From NCBI GenBank assembly GCA_037042915.1, contig CM073194.1:2666001-2730000 (forward strand): a DNA stretch of 64,000 nt, given 5' to 3'. This DNA comes from Auricularia sp. M13. Its lineage: Eukaryota > Basidiomycota > Agaricomycetes > Auriculariales > Auriculariaceae. Below are positions 44,447 to 56,979 of the stretch, one piece after another. The number at the start of each line of letters is the position of its first letter. The stretch's first letter is position 1. The translations under genes and the position numbers were made by a program. The notes under the pieces are model-generated. The model did not search any database and was not told where the DNA came from. It was given only the letters and a program-made list of their open reading frames with translations.

Positions 44447-45310
44447 CATGCTGTCACGGTGCGCGGATACTGCGCGGTGCCGGGATCGCCCACAATCTGA
44501 GACTGCCCAAGCTTGTTTGGTGCCCGTGGCGGTGGATTGCCTTTGAGTCGATGCCGCGGCCTCGGGCGCTGCAACTACAGCCGTGCCGGGGTCCTGCCGA
44601 CGTAGGCAAATAGAGCTTAGGCTCGCCAACACGTCAAGCTCAAAACAACCCTGCGAGGAACAATAGAGCACCTGAGACGCGAATATTACCAGCAGAAGAA
44701 CCCAGGGTTTTTGATTGCGATCGATAGCGAGATCACCTTGCGGCTGGCCTCGAGCGCTAGGCGACCCTACTTTTGTTGTTGACGAATCGAGCGGTCGCAG
44801 GCACGGCGGTAGCATAGCGAAGCATAACAGGTAGATGGTCGGACAGGCCAGGAATCTGACGATATCCGGAGATGCCAGAACGTCGGGATTGAGCTGCGAG
44901 CGCAGCCTAGAAGAGACGCGCTGTGCAGCACCGAGCGGCAGGAAGCGCTCCACTGGTACATCATGGGATTCTAAGAGCCAGAAGTAAGCGGCGAGGCGCG
45001 GGAAAGTCCCCGCTTGGAGCAATTGCGGCGTGTGCTAGCTGAGTAGTCCTGGTAGATACGAGCTGAGCTGTCGGGATGGTTATGGCCGTGCTTAGAACGC
45101 TCTTACTGAGGTACACGATGCACCGCCGGCCGTCCGAGACTGAGATTATTGGACCCAGAGGAACCCTGGCAGCCGACAGATCCCAGTCGGCGGACTCGGG
45201 TTACGCCGTGTTAGTATCCTAAACGGTGCGTCTTAGACAGGGATGAAGATCAGTCGCCGATGATGACACGACATGAACACATACGGGAGCTGAGAAGACC
45301 CTTGTGAGAA
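44447..45310 (+). repeat. Diverged direct repeat, copy A
   Basis: Blocks shared with 47073-47770, in the same order and orientation: GCGGATACTGCGCGGTGCCGG (here one base changed in copy B), CTGACTGCCC/GAGACTGCCC followed by a TTGTTxGG, and GGATGAAGATCAGTCGCCGATG. Similarity between blocks is weak, so the pair is old. Confidence 0.4.
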
Positions 45311-47072
45311 GGCCCGCAATGATAACTATAGTGCGCTGCCGCCGAAGAAGCAGAGTTCGGCCGTAGTACGATGGGGAGACCTCGGTGCTTGGATGTGATA
45401 CTGGCTGTTGGAAAGGTCAACATCGGAGCAAGTGGAAGCACTAGTATCATGCATACGCGCCAATTATTCAGCAGCCTCGTGGTAACCTGAAACCCGCAAA
45501 AGGGGTGACCACGAGCTCATGATCAGCGCAGTGTGATCGATAGACCGAGAATACTATTGCTGTCGCGGGATCAACGTGTTGCATTAGCTAAAAGTTCACA
45601 TGTGGCTGCATAATGCAACACCCGGTGCGCATGAAACCAAGTGGTACAGAATGACAGCCAGGTGCATAGCTTCCGTCGACCGCAGCGTGGAACATGAGAT
45701 CTAAACGGAGTCTGCTGCAACGCGCGCTGGGGATGAGCGAGGAGCGTTCCGTGCATTCTGGATCCCAAGGAAAATTCGGGACGTCATTGGGGCCACTACG
45801 ACCAAGGCAAGCGCAGGCCAAGCACAATATCGACACAAAGCCACATCCCCAGTACTTTTAGTGCGGTGTAGCATGGCACATGAGCCGTGAAGTTCGCGCA
45901 CGGGATCATCGGAGGCGGCCCCGCGAGAGAGAGAGAGATCTTGCTGCGAGCCAGGCTGAATTCATCATGAGATCAGGCGGAGAGTGGCGGCGCTCGGGAT
46001 GAGGATGAAGGTTGCCGGATGTCGCAACTGATCTCCGCTGCACGAATAGCGGGAACCGCCAAGGCGTCTAACACGTCTTGCAACAGCCAGGTGCGATCAT
46101 CGGAGACCAGCTGACTGCGAGCGGGACCGGGGCAGTTAACAGTGCGTCAGGCATTCCACGAGGGAAAATGCATCCAGGGGCGGTGTACTAGAGTCTGAAT
46201 GTGCCGCGAGATATGTTTCCGCTGAGCCATTGGAGTATGATCATGTGCGCGGTGTTGTGCTGACACCTAGACAGATAACGAGCGCCTGCGTAGCTTGGAT
46301 CTTCTGAAGGCGCGGCCAGCCAGCAGACGAGGCTCCGCGCCACACGTACGTCGAGTGGACTGCAGTAGAAGTACAGGATAGAGCAACACCGCGGGTGAAG
46401 CATATGCTAAATGATCCAGGAGAACGGACAGCAGCGCGAGCGGAGATTGAATAAGCACAATGGCGTCGGACAACCAAAGTGACTCGCCTTGCGCATTTTT
46501 TGCTCTTGGTATATTTAGCATTCTTGGTTTTGCAGGCAAAAATAGAGAAAATTTTTCCAGGGCGTCCTATTTCTTGTTCTGACACCTGAAATTCGAGGGG
46601 CAATCCAGCTCAGTTAGTACACTAACTGAGTTGTCGGACGACGCGAGGCTTGCGCAATCGCGATGCACGCATGGCTCGCATCTCTACTCTCTTACACTCT
46701 CTGAACACGGTCTTATCAGCTGCTGTGGACCCGTTCAGATTGATGATGTGGCTGGCGCGCATCGCGCATGTGGTTTCCGAACTGCCGGGCAGTTCAAGTT
46801 GTCATGGTATTACTTATTCCAGCACCAACAAGCAGACGAACTGAGACATCACGACGGTGATTTCTCAGAGTATGGCTGGGCGAGATGAGTTCCGTCAGTC
46901 TCAACCGTGTTGCTCTAATTTCCTCAGATACGATTGCGCGTCAATCCCGCGTAACATAGTCAGAGCGGCAGTAATCTCCGAGTCAGCGTGCAGGCGATGG
47001 CATCTACACCGGCGGCGGCAGGCTATGTGGAATAAGTTAGCACAACCTCGCCCAGAGACACCGAGATGACAG

Positions 47073-47770
47073 GATGGCGTGCGGATACTACGCGGTGCCG
47101 GGACCCTCCAGCTGTGCATCATCTGACTGCCCGAGGTTGTTAGGAAAGACGACGTCAGGGGCTTCGGGTGCTCACTGTGAATACTGCTGCCGGTCTACAG
47201 TCCTGCCGCCGAAGCTATAGATAGCCAGTTTGAGAGTCGCGTTCGGTCCTCGCCAGACGCGAGTTCAAGAATCAGAAGCTTTTTGCCAATGCCATCCCAG
47301 CGAAAGAGCAATGCTGGTGCTGACTGAGATGCGTCAACTCTTTGGAGCGCCCTCCCGCCGAACCGAGGAGTTGGCAACGCAAAGCGACCCTGCACGGCCA
47401 GGTTATGCAGGAGTCGAGACGCGTACGATTAGGAATCCGGCAGTATAATGAAAATCAGGGTTGTTATCGGGAGAGAGTCGGGGCGCGGCGAAGTGACGCT
47501 CAAGCGACGCTCATTTCATCCTGGGATCCGGAGATCCAGAAGCTCGGGCTCCACACGCCGCGTGGGGTACAGTCAGCTAAACGTGAGATGCACAATGGTT
47601 AGGAGACATTGGCAGCATTCGGACGCTTGGGATAACGGGCGTAGCAGACCCGTTGCGGTATCAGATTACACCCGGTAGACAAGTACCGCGTCTTGAATAT
47701 TCAAAGGATGAAGATCAGTCGCCGATGTACGCGATGATAAGTACCATGAACACTTACGGTTTCTAACGCG
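47073..47770 (+). repeat. Diverged direct repeat, copy B
   Basis: Counterpart of 44447-45310. The block GGATGAAGATCAGTCGCCGATG at 47706 is followed in both copies by an ATGAACAC-TACGG segment. Confidence 0.4.
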
Positions 47771-50700
47771 CAATGCTACCTCTCGCCGGCTGCCCGCGTA
47801 GGCTCGGGCGAACAGATTCCGTGTTTGGTAGTCCAACAGCGGTGACGCGCTCAAGACGGTGGTGTGCGTACTACGATATATCGAGCCAAATCTCCGTCTG
47901 AGCACGTACCTAAACCTGCGTTAAATGACGTGCGCCATTCATTCGTAACAGTAACAGGCATAGGGTCCAGTTGGATGCGGCCATGGTAGCAGTATCGCGG
48001 GTATGTCGCCTGACAGGGAGGTTAGTATTTCCACCCGCGAGATTGGGAGTGCCAGACTGAGGGATTCAATCGGATCGTGGACGTATAGAGATTTCATTGA
48101 GTGAAGCGCGAGGATCAAGCTGATCGTCTCGTACGTAGACCACCACAGATCCAGATGGCGGTGGAGTACGGGAGAATTTCAAGAAGTGTACTAAAGGGTC
48201 CAAATGGCTGCATGGCTGCATGCTGCCGTTCTTCGTAGATACATATGAGGCGCAGCGACGCACATGGCCTGGAACATGTGCCCTGAGACGATTATCGGAA
48301 TGCGAAGGTTCGGTAGTGGACCCTTCGGAGCGCACGACGGGGAGCTATTACGCGTAGGAGCACTGGAGAGCTGTTGAAGACTGAAATTGCGCGCGGCAGG
48401 CTCGCGTGCTCGTGGATTCAGAGCAGCACCGTGCGCGCGGAGTCGGACGTGCCATAAATTACGAGAGCAGCACTACTGGACCGAAGAACGCGAGCACGTC
48501 GGCGGGATCATCGACACATCAAGATTCAAATACTGGCCCAGATGAGGTTCATTTCAGAAATCCTGGGGTGTCCGGTGGCAGCGGGATGGTCAACATGCGA
48601 ACAGGGCTGGTTTACTGCGGGATGGCGTTGGCGGCGTTCCGGATAGCTTTCCACACGCCGTCCCATTAGAGCACCAGTCTTTACAACAGGGGAAAAGGAT
48701 CCTCGACAGACAAATGCACAAGCGCATGCCACAGGACAGATTCCACTTCAGGCATGATAATCGAGCCCGGAGTACAATACGATGCCAGAGCGCTGTCTGC
48801 GCCGTGCGGTAACAGATATAGCCGACCAAACAAGAGACGTGGTTCCGGGGATAGGATCATGTGGCCGCGGTCCGGTCGACAGGGAGTCCGGCAAACGAAA
48901 GTGCAGTCGTGGAAGCTTGGTGACTGTCACAAGCTGATAGTGGGCCGCGCAGGGTATCATAATAACGTTCTGCAAGTGCACCGCGCAGTCGTGGGTTACC
49001 TGGCTCCGACGGTCGGTCCTCGTCTGAAACCTGCAAGAAACGGAACGAACCGCAGAAGCGGAGATTAAAAAAAGACAACGCGACGAAACAATCCATCCAC
49101 TGTTGCGCAAGCAGGATCACAATGGGTGAGGAATGTTGGTTCCATCATATATTATACTCAGGTATTACCGGTCTCCCAGTCGCGATTTCCTGCGAACGCG
49201 CCGGTTTCAGCGTCGCAAGAGCGCCCCTGCAATCGGCGTTTTTCACGCCAAAAATGCGTGAGAGTAGGATGGCAAATATTTCAAGAGTAATGGACGTGCT
49301 GTGCATAGACTTGCGCCCATTCCGGACGCGAATGGGTCGCGAGTTTCACAGCCTGAGGAACGAGGCTAACACACCGCTCACCATCGTATCAAAACCAACA
49401 CCATCACGAAGGAAGCTCCAAAGTCGGAATGTTCCTCATTCCGTCTCCTACATTCCGACTCTGGCGTCAGATTACTATATCGATGTCGGGTTTTTCAACG
49501 GGTCTGACCCGTTTTGTTCAGAATTGCAAAGGGGGGAACAGCAGGCCTGATATCTGGACTCTCGAGATCAGGAATTCTGCGTAGCAGGTACTACGCTTCG
49601 CTCGCTCGCACAACCAAGTCCGGTTGCTGCCCGTGGGAATCGATCTTTGCACCCGTGCCCCCATTCCCAATCTGGACGGCTGGTATCGGGGCCGTGCAGC
49701 GCGTAAATCGAAGCGGTGCAGCGTTTGCACCTGAGATCCTAGTGCGCGGAGGCAAACAGTACCGAGGCGGGACCTGACCTGAAGAGACGGCTATGTGTGA
49801 ATTTTAGGAGAAATGTCCACATGCAGTACACGCGCACGCTTCAATCACGAGGTTTCGGGCTCCCAGCCTCACGCCATATGGCACGCGAGCCTGGGAGAGC
49901 AGTCTATTGTGGGAGTTGGTCGTCAATGTCATCCGGGTGCAGGGATAGCCGGCGCGCCAACATCCCGAAGAGAGCCCCTGTGACGCGAGATACTAGGCCG
50001 GAAGATATCTTCAAGCCACTGCAAGGCATTTCCGCCATCTAAAGTTACCAGATGCGTTGCACTTACTGTAAGGGCAGTAACGCGTTCCAAGCAGCATCTT
50101 GGTCTTCGCATCTGCACCCGTCCTCTGATATTATCTCATGGGTCAACCGCTTCTGCAGAGGGACTAATAGTACTGCGAGTGGGCCAAACATTAGCACGTA
50201 GGAACTCGGAATGAATGGACTATTGGGACGCGGAGCGCCGTGGTGATCAGTGTTCTGTTCTCTGTTCACACATGATCACGGTGCCGTGCTGAGATCCAGA
50301 TCCAGATTCTAACTTGGCGGCGGCTCCGTTGGTTTCTCACTCGCAAGCGCGACGAAGTGCACCGGACGGATTCACTATTCCAATGCGATTACACATCCTC
50401 GTCTCACATTTACATACATTCTGCTGGTGAAAAGAACGTTCATTTGTCGAGCAACTGTTGACATGCAGTTTCTCGCAGGAGCTCAGTGGAAGGAAGGCTT
50501 CCGAGCACGACTATCGCTCCCGTCCATCGCAGCACGTCAAATCACCGGCTCCCTGAGAAGCGAACAAGCGTGCGGCTCATGTTCATCGCTCATATGAAAT
50601 CCTAGATCCGTACAGTATCACCAACAGAACGCGCCGCCCGGCGTGCTTCTTGCACGGTCCGGGATTGGACTGCTGCTTGATCATACTGACAGGGACCGAC

Positions 50701-51684
50701 TGACGACCTATCCACGGGTGAATCGGCATGTGAGCAGGCTGAGATACTCGTTTGACGGTTCCGCGATCACAGCGCCCGCTGACGGTGATATCTAATCGGG
50801 AGCTATCATTGGCAGGGTCTCAGGGGCTACATATTCAGGAGCTACGGCTTGGGACGGCGCAGGTGAGAATTCGAGGCTGAGAAAATGTAGCAGGAGTGCA
50901 GGTCAATGCGTCTCAGTCTGAGCGTCCAGCTCATCTGGATCATGATCGATCCTAGAGCTCACGGCGTGGTCAGTGGTCATGGGATCCTTGAATAACAGGT
51001 ATCTATCTATCCTAGGCTTATCTACATGCTATAATTGCGCACTTACTACTGCAACCGCAAGCGCCGTAAGCACTCACAGATACGTACGGGATGAGATGAG
51101 CACGCCATCCGCAGCCTCCTGCAATGGGCGTTGTTGACAGCTTGATCCCTCTGACAAAGACGCTGAATGATTCCTAAGCAGTGGACTACAGTAGTACGTA
51201 CGAGTACAGTGGCTGGATATCGATGCCATGGCCGACGTCAACGGTCGAACGCGCGCTTGGACACGCCACCCGCAGCTCTGCGAAGGGTACTCTCACTCTC
51301 ATTCCGACTCCTTCAGCCCCTGACTGCACCACCTAGAAGCAAACGTCACACTCTGCGCTCACTCGCAGCATAGTTAGCCCTGGTCACTTGCATTTCAGAC
51401 TTGCTGGGTGCAAGCGCAAGCGCAAGCATCCCCGCACTGTGCAGCTCCGCACACCGAACGGAGGATTGACGTGCGCCGAGCTCATGTCCAGGTGTAATCT
51501 CGAGTACGAGTTCATCTCCGTGCTCATTCAGTTCTCATCTCCGGGGTCGTCCGGTCTCAGGATGCTCTCAGCCACCGCCACTCTCATGCAGCCCCGCGCT
51601 CATGACCCCCGCGCTCATCCAGCCACATGATCGCCGCCCTCATTGAATGCCCATGATCTCCGGGGTCATGCTCGCCACGCGGAT

Positions 51685-52270
51685 GTACGGATAATATATC
51701 CCGGCGGCCACGTCGCACGCGGTAAGTATCCCGGCGGCTCGCGTCGCACGCGGTATCCCGGATAATCTAAGGATTTTAGATGTGGCGTCACATGCCTACG
51801 TTCCCACGTCGCCGTCTCGCCAGATCTCAGACGCGAAAAATTCTCTTCTGCTAACTTCCCTACTTGCACTACTGACACGTATCCCCGCGCACAAGAGGTA
51901 CAGGATCCCGGATAAGTAATCTACGGCCTCATCGGACTGAGCATCACATGCCGCCGCCTGGCGTTCCCACGCCGTCGCTCGATTGCGATTGGCTGAGGTA
52001 AGCTATATCCAGTAGTATCCCGGATAATCTAAGTGCTCAGTTGAGATTTTAGACGCGGCATCACATGCCTAAGTTCCCACGTTGTCAAGACAAAGTATTC
52101 AATTGTTCACCGGCGCAGAATCGAACGCCGGTGTAAGGAAAGCATGACCTCTAGTTGCTGGACTTGGTAGAGCGTGAGCTGCCCTCTCTCAGCGACCAGA
52201 GCAACGGCCGTCAATGCCCGTCGGGTCCTCCATCATAATCCCGGATAAGCGATAGCATACTTGATGACCT
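51685..52270. repeat. Dispersed ATCCCGG repeats
   Basis: Copies of TATCCCGG(AT/CG)-type sequence occur at about 51696, 51728, 51765, 51903, 52012 and 52238. Two of them (from 51765 and 52012) share a longer block with TTTTAGA and CATGCCTA-GTTCCCACG. A related TATCCCGGCGGCC also lies at about 12874, in front of the aspartic protease. No coding is seen. Confidence 0.5.
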
Positions 52271-52504
52271 TACGTCGCGTCAGATAAGTATGTAGGTATC
52301 GCCGCCGTTATCATCAGTCATTTCAATCTGGTCGTCAAGTTGTCATAGGTAGGTAACTTAAACTTAAAGCCTAACGCCCTGGAGCTCCAGCCCATTACGA
52401 CTCGGACGACAACGCAACGCAACTCAACTCAAATCGGCTTGCGCATACAGTACTGTAACAGCTTGCCCCTGAATTCCTTCGCAGCAGCAGATACTGTACA
52501 GTAG

Positions 52505-52800
52505 ATGTGCAATGCAACTTCTCTCGCACCAGTACATACTGTACATGTGCAACTTCTCGCACCAGTACATACTGTACATGTGCAACTTCTCTCGCACCAG
52601 TACATACTGTACATGTGCAACTTCTCGCAGTACTGCAGATCAGACTTATGTGTAGCTTCTCTCTCGCACCAGTACTGTAGAAGTGTAACTTCTCTCGCAC
52701 CAGCAGATACTGTAGAAGTGCAACTTCCCGCACCAGCAGATACAGTACTGCATGTAACTCCCCTCACACCAGCAGATACTCATACTGCATGTAACTTCAA
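52505..52800. repeat. Minisatellite, ~34-bp unit
   Basis: Eight or nine units of the form GTGCAACTTCTCTCGCACCAG followed by TACATACTGTACAT. The unit drifts to AGCAGATACTGTAGAA-like variants towards the right. Unit length varies around 31-36 bases. Confidence 0.85.
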
Positions 52801-53091
52801 AGCATCTTCAGATTACCAACTCACTGTCAGAAAAAGAAAAAGAGGACGGGCGTACACTACATCCCAAACAAAAAAAAAAGCAGACCAAGCTACAGAGACA
52901 GACAAGACAAACGCGGCGGCAACAGAAAAAAAAAAAGTGATCGTACAGGGGCAAGAGAAGAGTCCAAAACTTGAAGGCGGCGCAGCGGAGAGATGACGCG
53001 CGGAAGGAAGGCGGCGTCCGAACGACGCGCAGCAGAGAGGTGACGCGCAGCAGAGAGGGGACGCGCGCAAAGAAGGAAGGTGTCGCGCGGC

Positions 53092-53092
53092 A

Positions 53093-53124
<32 letters not shown>
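53092..53124. repeat. (GAAA)n microsatellite
   Basis: About eight GAAA units in a purine-rich stretch downstream of the long minus-strand gene. A GGAGAC tandem (four copies) lies 50 bases further right. Confidence 0.9.
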
Positions 53125-53125
<1 letters not shown>

Positions 53126-53525
53126 TGAAACGATGGGAGAGGGGACGAGGTTGGCGCATAGTCCAAAAGCGACGGAGACGGAGACGGAGACGGAGACGAG
53201 CATAGCATACGGGACAGGACAGGACAGCATAGCGAGGACGGGGAGCGGGGAGCGGGGAGAGCGCAAAAAATGACACAGAGGAATGAAAAGGGAATGAAAA
53301 GGGGATGAAGAGAGGGAAGGGGAGGTCCCACCGCGTGCTTTCCGAGGCCCGATACAGATATGTAGCGATAGTGCCGGCGATCAGAACTCAGAGTCGGGGT
53401 AGAGTAGAGTAGGATGGGGTGGGCGGGTGAAGCACGCGCTGGGGCCGTCTCGAGCGAACGCGAGAAGCGGAGTGGGAAGTCTAGTCGAATGCAAAAGAGG
53501 AGCAAGGGAAAGGGCAAGGGGAAGT

Positions 53526-55371
53526 TTACGAAGACGCCGCCTGGGAGCGCCGCAAATCAAGCATGACGTCCCCCATCTCGCTCTGCCGTCGCTCGTCGCG
53601 CACATCGCGCCAGCGGCCCTCGTACGCGCGCACCAGCCGCGCGTCCTCCGCGCCGAGCGAGCGGAGGAGGTACGCGCCGGCGAGCCAGCCGGCCTCCTCG
53701 TCCTCGCTCACCAGCGCGTCGCGCACGCACCCCCGGACGAACCAGCGCCAGCCGGCCTCCTCCTCCTGCTGCCCCGACGCTGGCCCCAACCCAGAGTCGA
53801 GCAAGACGCGCTCGCTCAGGCAGGTGGCGAGCACGCGCGCCCAGAGCACATGCGCCCTGCGTTGCCTGCGCACGAGCTCCGCGCGCTCGCGGAAGTCCTG
53901 CACATTGGAAGAGGAGGAGGAGGAGGGCGACGAGGGCAGGGGCGGCGGGCGGCGCAGCGCGCAGTGCAGCGCGCCGCGGATGGCGGACGCCTCGTGCGGC
54001 GGGAGCGCGCTGAGGAGCTGGGCGAACGCGCGCAGGAGGTCGGCGAGCGTCGGCGGGGGCGGGAGCGAGAGCGACGGCGAGCGGTGGGAGTGGGAGTGCG
54101 AGTGGGACGGCGAGCGGACGGCGAGCGGGACGCCGCCGACTTCGGGCTCGGTCTTCGTCGCGTCGCTCGGCGCGGGCTCCGGCTCGCCCTCCGCGTCCGC
54201 GTCGTCGTCGTACATCTCCTCGGTCTGGGCGCGGTCGACGTCCATGCGGTGCGAGTGGGAGTGCGACGGGGAGCGGCTGCGGCTGCGGCTGCGCGGACGG
54301 CTGACGCTGCCCGGGCTGGTGTGTTCGCGTTGATGCTGCCGGACGGGCGACGCGGAGCCGACGCTGACGGGCGTGGGGAGCATGCCGCCCTTCCCAGAGG
54401 CAGCGGAGGACGAGGAAGAAGGGTGCGCAGTCTCGGCGGCGGCGACGAACAGCGCCTCGACGACGCGCGCGGGCGCGCTCCACGTGCTCAGCACGTCCGC
54501 CGCGACGTCGACGAGCTTGGCGCCGCCGCGCCCGGCGGCGAGCGCCAGCAGCTTCGCCGGCATGTCGACGCTCGGCGCCGACGCCGGCGGGGGAGGGGGC
54601 GGCGGGGCGGGGAGGGTGTCGATGGAGAGCGCGTGCGTGGACCGCAGGCTCGACGTCGGCGGGAGGTGGTGCGGGTGTCTGGGCGGCGGCTGGGTGTGCG
54701 CGTAGACGGGGCGCAGGACGGGCGAGCCGCGCGCGGACGAGTTGGACGACCCCGGCGATGGCGGCCGCGGGTGTGGATGGTAGGCGTGGATGGGCGGGAG
54801 CGTCAGGCTGTCGCGGTCGCGCCGGCGGACTGCGAAAAGGCACGGCAAAAAATAAGCTCGGGATAATGGATAAAGGAGGATATTACGCACGGTCGTCATG
54901 CTGATGCTCGCGGTGCTGCAGCGACGGGTGCGGCGGGCGCGGCGGGTGCTGGCCGGGGCCGGGGTACGGCAGGTGCTGCGGCGGGGGATGGTGCGGGTGC
55001 AGCGGGTAGTGCGCGTGCGGATGGTGGGGGTGGGCGGGATGGTGGAGGGCGTGCGGCGAGTGCGGGTGCGGGTGCTGGGGGTCGAGCAGGGCGGCCTGGG
55101 CGTTCTTCTTCTGCTGGTGCTTCATCCTCGCGTCCTTCCCGCGCGCGCAGCTGTTCTTGAACCAGGTGTAGATCTGCTCCTTGACCACGCTCTCCTTCTC
55201 CTCCTCCCCGCTGCCCGTCTTCGGCAGCCCCCACAGCTGGATGTACGTCGCAGCGCAGTCCAGAGCGAACTTCTTGGCGTCGCCCCGCGTCGCGCCAGAC
55301 GTCTTCTGCTCGTACTTGGGCAGATGGTTCTTCAGCCACGCCAGCTGCTCTTCTGTATGCTTGCTCCTCAT
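53526..55371 (-). CDS. Orphan protein with possible DNA-binding N-terminus, 594 aa
   Basis: Two exons, 55371-54891 and 54829-53526, join in frame (1785 nt). The first ~85 residues (EEQLAWLKNHLPKYEQ, DCAATYIQLWGLP, KEQIYTWFKNSCARGKDARM) are helical and end in W-F-K-N plus basic residues. This resembles the third helix of homeodomain-like folds and the WFxN segments of many basidiomycete orphan proteins. A His/Pro-rich region follows, then Ser/Arg/His-rich low complexity (RSRSRSPSHSHSH) with the acidic DDDADAEGEPEPAP, and helical blocks near the end (LLRAFAQLLSALPPHE, ALVSEDEEAGWLAGAYLL). A nuclear regulator is plausible but unproven. GC content and codon bias open long shadow frames on both strands; this frame alone joins across the intron. 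Confidence 0.72.
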
Positions 55372-56800
55372 CGTCGGCGGCGGGTGGGGGCGGAGGCTAA
55401 TGCAAAAGCGCAAGGGGGAGGAAGGACAACCCGGATTATTATAAGCTCAGCACCAACCTTGACAACTCCCGTCCTCCGTCTCCTCCGCCGATCGCCCGTC
55501 ACACAACCCAACCCAACTCACCGCCTCTCCACTGTAACCTTAGTGCTCCCGCTTCCGGGGTCCTCCCTCGCCTGTTCCGGCGATAAACCGGAAGAATCCC
55601 CTCCCGCCCTCCGAGTTCATCGATGACGGCATCACTCCCATCATGAGCACGGACCCCCCTTTTTCTCTGTTCCGCGTCCCTTTCCGCTTTGGGCATATGT
55701 ACGATCCGGGACCGCCGAGGAATGCCCCGAGCGCAGAGTAAACTTAGCGCTATCCCGAGCGGCGCATATCCCGCCCGCCCGCCGCAAACATTCCAATCTC
55801 GAAGGTACGGAACACGCGCGCAGGGCGCACGCGTCTTCGCTTCGCGCAGGGCCCTGGCTCCGGGATCGCTGAATACGTGACGGTGGTAGTCACACCAATG
55901 CCGGGATCGTCGCTCTTACTCAACCGCACTGTATGATTCGGGTTGGCTGAGCGCGGATCAGGGCTGGTCTGGAGCGTTGGCAGCTGTATCCGATACGCGT
56001 CACATTGACATCTGGGAACTCGACGCGTACTGTATCCCACCGGGGCACTGCGACGTGTACACCTCAGCTCAGCTCAGCTCGTCCTGCTTATGAGGTGAAG
56101 GACTTGGTAACGGCTTGTCTCAGCTGAGGCGTCGGCTTGTTCTCTGAGTAGCCACAACCGACTGAGAAGCAACGCTGCTTGTCACCCGTTCACAAGGCAG
56201 GGCAAGGCGAGCAGGACACAGTACAAGGGAACATACACAAATATCCGAGGCCGGAAGTCTGCACGCACATGCTGAGAATCTCCACTGAGTGTGAGTGAGT
56301 AGGTACTTGATCGAATCTGGACGATGTTGCGGTTGCACTCACTCGCCGCGTTGCTGTAGAGATACTTTACGCTCAACTGCCAAGCCGCGGCCCTAGATAT
56401 CATATCGGTATCGCTCCGTGCACCCCTGCAAGTATTACGGCACGCCAGGACTCGCAGACTCTGCCCGCTTTGGGCGACTGGGTTACATACTGTACTTAGT
56501 AACTTGAGGACGATACGAAAGCTGAATTCGTATTGATGTTACCAAGTAAGCTGCACATGCTCAATTTGAATTATTATGCCGTGCAATTCGAATTGCGTTA
56601 TTTTTGAGATTTGAATTCTAGATCTTAGACTTTTGTTGTACATGTTTGATTTCTTTTGTTCAATGTTTAAAAAATTAAAACACCGCCGAGGGCTTACTTC
56701 CTTCTTCCGCTCCACGATGATCCCGCCGCAAGGGCCATTCCAATCCTCCCGGCGGCGGAGACGCACTGCTCCACCGCGGCGCGTTCTAGCGCTCCTCCAC
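55372..56800. other. Upstream flank of the orphan gene; no supported gene
   Basis: Contains the presumed promoter of the minus-strand orphan gene and a short CTCAGCT repeat near 56065. Open frames are short and lack coding character. Confidence 0.45.
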
Positions 56801-56979
56801 CGCTGAGCTGAGCACATGGTATCTGTCGATGGGCTCATGGCTGGACTGCTTGGTTCCAGAATCCGAGATCCCAGCGCTCGACGATCCCGGTATCCTTGAC
56901 GAACGCCGATTCATACTTGGTACTTCTGAAGACTCGGACTGTTTCTGGGGTTCGAGCTCTAGCCTGCCCGTGAGGAGTC

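Larger units (their letters stand above)
41212..51660. other. Gene-poor tract of old, unrecognised DNA
   Basis: About 10 kb without an open frame above 225 codons. No intron-bounded coding blocks and no reverse transcriptase, integrase or transposase motifs were seen on either strand. Base composition is mixed. It probably consists of decayed repeats; two regions resemble each other (listed separately). Confidence 0.55.

Noticed and set aside
43945-44613. 222-codon plus-strand frame in the gene desert
   Set aside because: Composition is not protein-like, other frames overlap it, and there is no splice context or motif.
49122-49550. 142-codon plus-strand frame
   Set aside because: No family resemblance, and it is isolated in repeat-like DNA. 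The length is within chance expectation.
41212-51660. Retrotransposon body
   Set aside because: I looked for reverse transcriptase, protease, integrase and long terminal repeat signatures and saw none.
52110-52200. tRNA-like hairpin around ACCGGCGTTCGATTCTGCG (minus strand)
   Set aside because: The T-loop-like GTTCGAT is present, but no matching acceptor and D arms in the same orientation could be folded. GGTAGAGC lies on the opposite strand.
53427-54866. A 479-codon plus-strand frame and a 428-codon minus-strand frame over the orphan gene
   Set aside because: Both are shadows produced by very GC-rich codons of the spliced minus-strand gene. Their products are Arg/Ala/Gly strings with no exon logic.
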